A stretch of DNA of 28,806 nt from the NCBI GenBank assembly GCA_029935375.1, contig JAOZKL010000003.1, forward strand, positions 1 through 28,806. Reading direction: 5' to 3'. The notes below the pieces were generated by a model, which was given only the letters and a program-made list of their open reading frames with translations, ran no database searches and was not told where the DNA came from. Source of the stretch: Patescibacteria group bacterium. GTDB taxonomy: Bacteria; Patescibacteriota; JACMRA01. Below are positions 22,435-28,806 of this stretch, one piece after another (position 1 is the stretch's first letter; every line of letters begins with the position of its first letter). The position numbers were made by a program, and so were the translations under genes.

Positions 22435-23688
22435 ATGCTTAAATTTAATAATAAGGTTTTACTAACTATTTTCATACTGTTTATAATTCTGTCACTCTTC
22501 TTCTCTATATGGATGAGGTCTTCAAGTGATAGTGATAATCATGTAGAAAATATCATAGAAGATAACTATAGCCTGTTCTCAGATGGCAGATCGACTTTTG
22601 CTTTTGAATATCCAAAGAATTGGAGCATAGAAAAACAATTTTCAGAGAGTAGGAAAATTACAAATGATACCATAAAAGTGAGTTCAGAAGAAGGTTTTGT
22701 TATAACTTTTTCATCAACTAGGAGTATTTATGATGAGGCTGATAGTTATAAGTCAGTTATTGGCTACAGGTCTAGTGATTATGAGGTTGTAGAGACTGAA
22801 GAGTCTCATTTTATTTTTCTAAAGAGTGGAATAGTGAAAAACAATCCTTACACTGCAGGTTTTGATAATTATTCTTTTGTTTATCAGGTCGTTGATAATG
22901 GCAGTGCGATGAGCGATATTGGATATTTTAAGCACGGTGAAGAGAATCTGTCTTCTAGTCAGTATATGAATATTAGAATTAGTTTTGCCAGTCAATCAGC
23001 CTATAATAACTGGAGTGAATATAAGAAGTCTTTGAATGTAGTTTTGATGACACTTAAAAGCAACTCTAATTTCTCAGCTTCTTATGAGCAACAGCCTGAC
23101 AAATACTTGAAGTACTCAGAAAGTTTATTAGGCAATAATGCATATAGCTATCCTTACTCATCGTCTAAAGAAGGTTTTTTTGATAGAGATTGTTTTGTAG
23201 TTGAGTATAATAACATGTTAATTGATGGTGACTTGATAGCTAGCTTGGTCTTTGGTGATAAACATAGGGAGTTGCTGCTAGATAATATGGACATATACAA
23301 GGATACAGAGTATTTATATAACTTAGGCAATCTTATTGAGACTAGTCTAACAAAGGGCGATAGCTTTAAAGCGTTGAGCGTTTGTAATTTAAGCTCTAAA
23401 CTAGACTTTGCATTTGGTTATATATATAACAGTGAAACATCTGAACATGTGCCTAGTATTTTCTTTGTTAGTGAGGGTGTCGTGAGTTCTTATAATGACA
23501 TTTGGTTGTATAGTAACAGTATCATGGGTGGAAGTCCGAACTTTTGTGAAATATCTGAAGACGGTGGTTTAGTAAGTTTTGAATGTTTAAGTTCATTTGA
23601 TTTTAATACTGATCAGGGTTATTACAATCGATACATATTTGATACTAAAAACAACACATATAGTTTTGCTGAAGATAAAAACTTCTAA
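22435..23688 (+). CDS. Membrane-anchored extracytoplasmic protein of unknown function
   Basis: A 417-residue protein. An N-terminal helix (7-26, VLLTIFILFIILSLFFSIW) anchors it. Residues 48-65 (RSTFAFEYPKNWSIEKQF) resemble the opening strand of PsbP-like extracytoplasmic domains. The rest is Ser/Tyr-rich and beta-prone, without recognisable motifs. It is the last of three consecutive membrane-protein genes set between toxin cassettes D and E. Base composition is more AT-rich than the cassette repeats on either side. Confidence 0.65.
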   Translation: MLKFNNKVLLTIFILFIILSLFFSIWMRSSSDSDNHVENIIEDNYSLFSDGRSTFAFEYPKNWSIEKQFSESRKITNDTIKVSSEEGFVITFSSTRSIYDEADSYKSVIGYRSSDYEVVETEESHFIFLKSGIVKNNPYTAGFDNYSFVYQVVDNGSAMSDIGYFKHGEENLSSSQYMNIRISFASQSAYNNWSEYKKSLNVVLMTLKSNSNFSASYEQQPDKYLKYSESLLGNNAYSYPYSSSKEGFFDRDCFVVEYNNMLIDGDLIASLVFGDKHRELLLDNMDIYKDTEYLYNLGNLIETSLTKGDSFKALSVCNLSSKLDFAFGYIYNSETSEHVPSIFFVSEGVVSSYNDIWLYSNSIMGGSPNFCEISEDGGLVSFECLSSFDFNTDQGYYNRYIFDTKNNTYSFAEDKNF

Positions 23689-23715
23689 GTATTCTTGATA
23701 ACATATTTACGCTCT

Positions 23716-24744
23716 ATGTTATTGGTCACTAAACCTGAACCTGCCAAACGCCAGAGATGCAATCAACCAAGAGGCAGAGACAAACTCATCTATCACAAGG
23801 GTAGAACCAGACAACAAAGGCAACACAAGTTACAACATCCAACTGTTCTCAGAGGATAGATCTGGTAACCAATCAGCGCTAACTAATCATTACATAGTTA
23901 CACACGATACAACTGCCCCGGGGTATTTTGAGATAAACAATATATCAGATGAGGATAACAAGAGGATTGTTGATTTTCAGTTCAATGCAGTTCCTGTCAA
24001 CCACAATGACTCTAGAGGTAATCTACCAGCTATCACAAACGATACAACCATCACAATAGATGCAATTACAGAGCAATACGCAGATGTAGAATACCTACTG
24101 ATGTCTCCACGGGGTCAGCTGTTGCCAATAGATCAATCCCAGAACCAAATACACAGTATAGCAATTAACAATTCTATAGACTTTTTGTATAGTCAGAACA
24201 AATCTTCTTCTGTAGTGGTATCAGACGATGGAAACAGTCAGTCTAGTGCATATTCTTTAATATTTACAAACTCCAAAACACAAAACCATACAGTAACGCT
24301 AAACCTTGGAACTACAAAGGTAGGCAACGGAGATGGATACAATCCAAACATATCCAACCAAACAGCGTTACAACAAGAGGGCGTATATACAATATGTAAA
24401 AGATCAGCTGACAGTGCAAACAATCAATACCCATTGGACTGTTTCAATCTAGAAAGAGATACAACATCACCAACACAACCCAGATACTCCGGTGGTATGT
24501 CTGGACTGTATCAGATAGTAGGTACACTACAGGGAGAGGCCTACACTACATCACCCACCTTTGGAACATTGCCAAGTAACAACCCACAAACAAAAGTTCT
24601 CAAATACCTAGACATCAATAACGACAACGACTGGGAGCGAACATTTACATTCTGTAGTAATCTAACCGACAGAGCTGGCAACAAATCCAAATCATCTTGT
24701 TTCTCTGTAACTACACCAGTTAGACCACCTAGGGATGGGGAGTG
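23716..24744 (+). repeat. 1.03-kb trunk repeat of cassette E (copy of 14807-15838)
   Basis: The copy begins at ATGTTATTGG and ends at GATGGGGAGTG. Most of it is almost identical to the giant gene, but 24110-24290 is clearly more diverged (with a 3-base length difference) than the flanks, as expected of a recombination mosaic. Confidence 0.9.
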
Positions 24745-26320
24745 TAGTTTGGATGGTTATGTTGATGAAATAGAAGAGCAAGCAAGAAACCAAAGAGATG
24801 GGAGAAATTATGGCGCAACAAAAACTATAGTAGATGGGGCAAAGAATTTGTATAAAAATATAATACCGCAGAAATCAAGAGAAAAATTAGAGAGTAATCC
24901 TATCATAAACAATCAAGCAACTAGAGCTGTTGGAAAATTTGCAAAGAATAAATATGAGGAATGGGGTAGAAAGGCTAATTCTGATTTGACATTGGGAGAT
25001 TTAGGAGTTTCACGATCTTGTATTTACTATATGGGAGATTCTTTATCTTCTCAATTAGAAATGGTAATTGATGAAACAGTTGAGAGACAAGATGTTTTTG
25101 CTTGCTACAATAAGGAGGTTAATCGTTTGAGTAATGGAGGTAAAGATTCAAGTGGAATAAGAGAGTGTGGTATTGATAAATATATATCAGAAGAGGATTA
25201 CAATAATCAGCTTGAAGAAGTTGATAATATAATAGAGTCAAACAAAAAAGTAGATGAAGCTCAAAGTTGTCTTGAAGAGTTGCTCTTAGATGGCAAGTCT
25301 GTAGATAAGTCTGTAGATAAATGTTATGCACCTTTGGAGTTAAGTGAAGAGGATTCAGAGTATATTAAAGATTCTATACAATCATCTATCGAAGATTCTA
25401 TTGAGAAACAAAAGAAAGAGATAAGTTGTGATGGGCTTTGGGACTGTGCAAAAGATACTGGAGAGTCATTTCTGAAAGGATTGGGCAGTATCCCAATGGG
25501 TATAGTCGATTCTTTCGATTTGCTGTTTCATCCTGGTCAAGCACAGTCTATAGGTGATTATATCTTTAATGGTGTGCTTGGAAGTTTAACTAGTCTTGTT
25601 TCTGCTATTGGTTCAATAGCTATGGGTATTGCAGTTGCGTTCCCACCAACCGCTCCTATAGCTCTTATGGTTTCTGGTTTTGCATTTTTGGCTGCGGCTG
25701 CTGTAGGAGGAGTTGCATTGGTAGGTAATCTGTTTATGGATATGGATGGAGGGTTTGAGATGAGTCGTGAGAATATAAATGAAAAGATGAAGCTGATGAT
25801 GTGTGGATCTGATGGGGTTTATATCGGAGACCTTGACAATGATGGAGATAAAGATGTAGATATAGTTAATGGAGCTTCATGTGCTGGTAATGTGGGTTCC
25901 ATTCTGGCAACGATTATTGCAGGTGGTAAGATTGTCAAAAAAATCCCAGCAAAATACAAGCCAACTTTACCTAGTAAGCTTCATGATAGATTGTTCAAGT
26001 CAGATATCCCAGATTGCACAACCTGTGGAATAGGTGGTATTGGATTGGGGGAGGTGTTTGGGAGGGTGTTTAAAGATTCTGATACATTTTTATCTAAAAG
26101 CGGATATACAAAAACCAAATCTAAATTTAAAGGAGCTTCGATGTATAGAGATAAGAAAGGTTTGTGGTATTATCGAGATACATTCCATACTGGAGAATCT
26201 GCTCATATTGAAGTTTTTAGTAAAAATGGAAAAGTACACTTGGGGGAGATGAAACCTGATGGAACATGGGTACCTAATTCTGCTGATTCGTCAAAATCAA
26301 TTGCAGATACAATTAAATAA
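23717..26320 (+). CDS. Orphan toxin cassette E: alternative trunk ending in a colicin-E3-like ribonuclease tip
   Basis: 868 codons in frame with the giant gene but with no start codon before an internal ATG at 24101. Residues 1-342 copy the last beta-sandwich domains. After RPPRDGEC a different trunk follows: helical, acidic, Cys-containing, with a Gly/Ala-rich hydrophobic segment (about 620-675), a calcium-type loop DLDNDGDKDVD (705-715) and a CTTCGIGGIGLGEVF linker. The tip (about 795-867) reads MYRDKKGLWYYRDTFH, then HIEVFSKNGKVHLGEMKPDG. This matches the colicin E3 cytotoxic domain, with D821-x-x-H824 aligned to its catalytic Asp-x-x-His, a Glu nearby (E827 or E832), and the family's HLG-x-x-x-P-x-G end. 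E3-type domains cut 16S rRNA. The call is by motif, not alignment. Confidence 0.75.
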   Translation, partial: CYWSLNLNLPNARDAINQEAETNSSITRVEPDNKGNTSYNIQLFSEDRSGNQSALTNHYIVTHDTTAPGYFEINNISDEDNKRIVDFQFNAVPVNHNDSRGNLPAITNDTTITIDAITEQYADVEYLLMSPRGQLLPIDQSQNQIHSIAINNSIDFLYSQNKSSSVVVSDDGNSQSSAYSLIFTNSKTQNHTVTLNLGTTKVGNGDGYNPNISNQTALQQEGVYTICKRSADSANNQYPLDCFNLERDTTSPTQPRYSGGMSGLYQIVGTLQGEAYTTSPTFGTLPSNNPQTKVLKYLDINNDNDWERTFTFCSNLTDRAGNKSKSSCFSVTTPVRPPRDGECSLDGYVDEIEEQARNQRDGRNYGATKTIVDGAKNLYKNIIPQKSREKLESNPIINNQATRAVGKFAKNKYEEWGRKANSDLTLGDLGVSRSCIYYMGDSLSSQLEMVIDETVERQDVFACYNKEVNRLSNGGKDSSGIRECGIDKYISEEDYNNQLEEVDNIIESNKKVDEAQSCLEELLLDGKSVDKSVDKCYAPLELSEEDSEYIKDSIQSSIEDSIEKQKKEISCDGLWDCAKDTGESFLKGLGSIPMGIVDSFDLLFHPGQAQSIGDYIFNGVLGSLTSLVSAIGSIAMGIAVAFPPTAPIALMVSGFAFLAAAAVGGVALVGNLFMDMDGGFEMSRENINEKMKLMMCGSDGVYIGDLDNDGDKDVDIVNGASCAGNVGSILATIIAGGKIVKKIPAKYKPTLPSKLHDRLFKSDIPDCTTCGIGGIGLGEVFGRVFKDSDTFLSKSGYTKTKSKFKGASMYRDKKGLWYYRDTFHTGESAHIEVFSKNGKVHLGEMKPDGTWVPNSADSSKSIADTIK

Positions 26321-26326
26321 TCTTTT

Positions 26327-26650
26327 ATGAACCAAAGACAATGTGAGAATATTATAAACAGTAACTTTAAAGCTGTGGAAGACAGTTTTATGTATTTTTT
26401 GCACGAAAAGTCAGTCTTTAAAGAAAATAAATATGTTGAACTTTGCAATGCAATAGAAAAATCTGACAATAAAGCATTGCTACAAAAAATAATACATACA
26501 TATAGATATATAATAAAAAATATTACACATCATTTTAATAAAGACGATCTGTTTGAAATAAAAAATTTCGATAGTGATATTGTGGAAAAATTAGATGAAT
26601 TAGATTATTCTCTAGATGTTTATATTAAAAAAATATGGCTAAACTCCTAA
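26327..26650 (+). CDS. Probable immunity protein for the colicin-E3-like toxin
   Basis: A 107-residue protein starting 6 bases after cassette E. It looks all-helical (CENIINSNFKAVEDSFMYFL; ALLQKIIHTYRYIIKNI; DIVEKLDELDYSLDVYIKK). That differs from the mainly beta immunity protein of colicin E3, so it would be a different immunity solution for the same toxin fold. The gap 26651-26756 behind it has no gene that I can see. Confidence 0.6.
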   Translation: MNQRQCENIINSNFKAVEDSFMYFLHEKSVFKENKYVELCNAIEKSDNKALLQKIIHTYRYIIKNITHHFNKDDLFEIKNFDSDIVEKLDELDYSLDVYIKKIWLNS

Positions 26651-26756
26651 TAACCCTATTCTTACAAAAAACTTACTGCTTAAAGACTAATAATTAGAAT
26701 CAGTCGGTTTAAAAATTTGACAATCTGGCAAATACAAAGTTAGAATATCAATCAGC

Positions 26757-26908
26757 TCAAAAAAATCCCAGCAAAATACAAGCCAACTTTACCTAGCAAG
26801 CTTCATGATAGATTATTCAGACCAGATATCCCAGATTGCACAACCTGTGGAATAGGTGGTATTGGATTGGGGGAGGTGTTTAAGGGCTCTGAAACTTTTT
26901 TTTGGTAA
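26757..26908 (+). pseudogene. Cassette F remnant: linker of the E-type trunk, toxin lost
   Basis: 26757-26881 matches 25935-26059 of cassette E (KKIPAKYKPTLPSKLHDR onwards, to GEVF) with a few mostly synonymous changes. The frame then reads FKGSETFFW and stops, where cassette E goes on to its ribonuclease. It shows that linkers of the second trunk also seed cassettes. Confidence 0.8.
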
Positions 26909-26938
26909 TGGTTGATTATAAAAAATAAACTAATAAAT

Positions 26939-27163
26939 ATGTCTAAAAAAAGAATAATTATAACAACGTTGATAGTTTTTATTATAGGTAATTTCTTCGC
27001 TCGTGTTGATTTTACATACTATACTAAATTACAAGCAATCTCATTTTTTGTTGGACAGGTAGTTTTTGCTTTGCTAATTGCTTTGCTAATAGAGTTTCCT
27101 AGATATCTTGTTAAAAAAAGAAACAAAAATAAGCTGGCTGAGGTTGATACTGCGAAAAAATAG
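26939..27163 (+). CDS. Small two-helix membrane protein, possible membrane immunity protein
   Basis: A 74-residue protein starting at ATG 26939 (MSKKRIIITTLIVF); an earlier in-frame ATG at 26912 is possible. Membrane helices lie at about 5-20 and 34-52 (ISFFVGQVVFALLIALLIEF), with a Lys-rich cytoplasmic end. It follows the cassette F remnant in the immunity position. A membrane immunity protein would suit a membrane-acting toxin that has since been lost. Function inferred from place only. Confidence 0.55.
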   Translation: MSKKRIIITTLIVFIIGNFFARVDFTYYTKLQAISFFVGQVVFALLIALLIEFPRYLVKKRNKNKLAEVDTAKK

Positions 27164-27170
27164 GTAATCA

Positions 27171-27547
27171 AAAACCTAGAACTAGGTATAGACACACCGG
27201 CATCTATTGCAAAGAAAACTGATTTTCAGGCAATGACAGATTTTGTCAAATATATGGATGATACAGGCTTTGTATTCAAAATAGACATAACTGACCCAAA
27301 CCCAACAATAATTACATTCTCTCCAGAAGAGGTAATTACAAAGATCAACAACAACCAACCATTAGTACAAAAATATATAGATACAAACTTTGGTAATGGG
27401 TCGTTTGCAAACAGTTTTGATTATGTAACTGATGCACAAGAGCTGTTCTACAAACTACAAAGATCCAGAACAGCAATATCACAAGCAGACGAACTAAGCG
27501 CAACCCTAGGAGCAGACATTTATAATAATAGATATACTAACCTGATA
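27171..27547 (+). repeat. Linker repeat of cassette G (copy of 17299-17675)
   Basis: 377 bases of equal length and near identity to the giant gene's linker, starting at AAAACCTAGAACTAGG and ending at CCTGATA. Differences cluster in a short stretch near 27206-27215. Confidence 0.9.
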
Positions 27548-27550
27548 TAG
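27173..27550 (+). pseudogene. Cassette G remnant: linker only, toxin lost
   Basis: 126 codons in frame with the giant gene's linker (NLELGIDTPASIAKKTDF to NNRYTNLI), ending in TAG exactly where identity stops. No toxin domain or immunity gene follows. It marks the right end of the array. The following 27551-27638 has no plus-strand gene; the minus strand has a 28-codon frame there that I cannot assign. Confidence 0.8.
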
Positions 27551-27638
27551 AATTATTATAGTTGGAGAGGCGGACTTGTGCGTTAGCTTTGGTCAAAAGT
27601 TGTATTATATCTCCAGCTAGCATTTTGTATGCAGCAAC

Positions 27639-27667
27639 TTGACCACCTTGCAAAAATATGATATATT
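27639..27667 (+). promoter_or_regulatory. Promoter of the lipoprotein gene
   Basis: TTGACC (27639-27644), a 17-base spacer and TATATT (27662-27667), 33 bases before ATG 27701. Confidence 0.65.
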
Positions 27668-27700
27668 ATTATATAGTTAAAAACACTAAACAATATCTAT

Positions 27701-28675
27701 ATGGTTAATCACGAAAAACAACAACCTAGCAGTGAGAAAAATCTTCAGAAAGAAACAAAACAATTAGATCCGAGTAGCAATCTTACATCTAGACTCAACT
27801 CTGTCTGGAATAAGACAAAGAGAGGGTTAAAAGTTGGAGCACTTGCTACATTTTGTAGTGTTTTGCCATTTCTTGGTGGATGTGGGACAGAGCAGAAGAG
27901 AGCAGAGAAAGTCTTTAGTGAATTACCGGCAAACCCTCCAGCTGTAGAACAAATTATACAGAGTATTGGATATGAAGAGCAGGATAATAACGAAGAGCCT
28001 GTCATAATGAAATCAAGTGATTACAAAATGGATATTAATGATGGTAATTTGTCTGATGAGGACAAAGAAATGTACTTGGCTGATATAGTCAGAAGGGCAA
28101 AAGAAGGCAGCTTATCCAGATCTTGGGATCAGAAAAACATGAAGAGAATTTGTAATGAGTTTTTTACAAAACTAGCTGATGGTGAGGCAAGCAAGCTCGA
28201 GCGATACAACACCTGGAAAGATTACGGTTATATACTAGAAGACGTTGGCGAGCTAAACCCTGCATACAAGGATATAGAGAGATATGCATATAATATCTAT
28301 AGTGAAACAGAGGGTATGATAGATGCAATTGTAGAGCAGAATCCAGGGGCTGTTAACAGCTGGATTGCCTCAGAGTTAGATTCTCTTAATCATGAAAAGA
28401 GAGTCCTCGACAAGGCTCGATTAAAGGAGTATTGGACTACTCGCGCTTTTAGTTTGATAATTAAGAAGTATGGAGAGAGCGGGCTTGAATACGTTATTGA
28501 TCTGTTGAAAAACAATTCCGGTGTTTTCAAAGAGAATGATATCTTTCCCTTGATACTTAGAAGTTTTGAATATGATAATAGTAACCCTGTAAGTGTTGGG
28601 ATAAGAGAGGCTCATGAACAGTATAAACTGGAAAATGGAGGGGTTGGGCTCTACATCGAAGATCAGACAAATTAA
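27701..28675 (+). CDS. Putative lipoprotein, helical, function unknown
   Basis: A 324-residue protein. After an unusually long polar N-terminus (about 42 residues, rich in Lys, Gln and Ser) comes a short hydrophobic segment GALATFCSVLPFLGGC, ending in a lipobox-like LGGC with Cys61. The mature part is acidic and looks all-helical, in a repeat-like pattern (IVRRAKEGSLSRSWDQ; LEYVIDLLKNNSGVFKEND; FPLILRSFEYD), possibly an alpha-solenoid. No family recognised. It has its own promoter and lies just outside the toxin array. Without experimental data the lipid anchor remains a motif call. Confidence 0.7.
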   Translation: MVNHEKQQPSSEKNLQKETKQLDPSSNLTSRLNSVWNKTKRGLKVGALATFCSVLPFLGGCGTEQKRAEKVFSELPANPPAVEQIIQSIGYEEQDNNEEPVIMKSSDYKMDINDGNLSDEDKEMYLADIVRRAKEGSLSRSWDQKNMKRICNEFFTKLADGEASKLERYNTWKDYGYILEDVGELNPAYKDIERYAYNIYSETEGMIDAIVEQNPGAVNSWIASELDSLNHEKRVLDKARLKEYWTTRAFSLIIKKYGESGLEYVIDLLKNNSGVFKENDIFPLILRSFEYDNSNPVSVGIREAHEQYKLENGGVGLYIEDQTN

Positions 28676-28679
28676 CCCC

Positions 28680-28708
28680 TTGCGCAAATCCGAAAAGTTC
28701 TTTATACT
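28680..28708 (+). promoter_or_regulatory. Promoter of the gene at the right edge
   Basis: TTGCGC (28680-28685), a 17-base spacer, TATACT (28703-28708). ATG 28721 lies 12 bases after the -10, so the leader would be only about 6 bases. Confidence 0.55.
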
Positions 28709-28720
28709 ATATGCAATAAC

Positions 28721-28806
28721 ATGCGTATGGTATTTTTGAAGAAGTTTTTTGCAGTATTTTTTATATCAGCAATGGTTTTGGCTGGTTTTTTGCCAGCTAT
28801 GGCTGT
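28721..28806 (+). CDS. Start of an exported protein (signal peptide only, cut by window end)
   Basis: The frame MRMVFLKKFFAVFF, then ISAMVLAGFLPAMA, is a typical signal peptide with a basic n-region, a hydrophobic core and an A-M-A cleavage site at residues 26-28. The product cannot be named from the 28 codons visible. Confidence 0.6.
   Translation, partial: MRMVFLKKFFAVFFISAMVLAGFLPAMA

Noticed and set aside
24101..26320. Independent gene starting at ATG 24101
   Set aside because: The frame and the homology to the giant gene extend 384 bases further upstream without a start codon; 24101 corresponds to an internal Met of the giant protein.
19527..27547. CRISPR array or tandem repeat array
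   Set aside because: The repeats are 125 to 1030 bases long, in-frame gene segments and unevenly spaced, not short repeats with spacers.
27548..27638. 28-codon minus-strand frame (MLAGDIIQLLTKANAQVRLS)
   Set aside because: Protein-like in appearance, but short, without promoter or terminator; possibly a remnant, not supportable as a gene.

Overview
The window comes from an AT-rich bacterium that most likely reads UGA as glycine (genetic code 25), which points to the Patescibacteria/CPR lineages Gracilibacteria or Absconditabacteria. Five short genes (1886-2092, 4570-4923, 5982-6131, 6311-6508 and 9050-9514) make complete proteins only if their 18 in-frame UGA codons are sense. Counted as Gly, they bring glycine in these proteins to about 7 percent, a normal value. 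Counted as Trp, tryptophan would be about 4 percent, which is far too high. All long genes here, including a 2854-residue one, contain no UGA. No tRNA or rRNA gene was seen.

Left part (1-9514), chromosomal backbone: a ribonucleotide-reductase-like protein that lacks the catalytic front half (minus strand, running off the left edge); a tandem DnaA-box pair; a small membrane protein; an ABC ATPase with a lysine-rich tail followed by a bacterial PH-domain protein; a promoter-terminator unit without an ORF (candidate small RNA); a UGA-rich coiled-coil gene; a DUF1508 membrane protein; a TVP38/DedA-type membrane protein; two tiny UGA-containing genes behind near-identical leaders; translation initiation factor IF-2 (infB); and a UGA-rich two-helix membrane protein. 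REP-like palindromes and a 0.28-kb repeated element with compensatory base-pair changes fill the gaps.

Right part (9515-27550), a polymorphic toxin locus: a giant exported protein carries a CBM96/DNRLRE-like domain, a long stalk of beta-sandwich domains, a glycine-rich hydrophobic segment, a linker and a C-terminal nuclease-like toxin, with a probable immunity gene 4 bases downstream. Behind it lies an array of alternative C-terminal ends without start codons, each beginning with a near-exact copy of part of the giant gene and most followed by a probable immunity gene: an EndoU-like end, a colicin-E3-like end on a different trunk, two decayed toxin pieces and two linker-only remnants. This layout fits tip replacement by homologous recombination. 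A block of three membrane-protein genes (20861-23688) sits inside the array.

Right edge (27551-28806): a lipoprotein-like gene and the start of another exported protein. Promoters are close to TTGACA-N17-TATAAT. At least one (5003-5031) is placed so that its mRNA would be leaderless.
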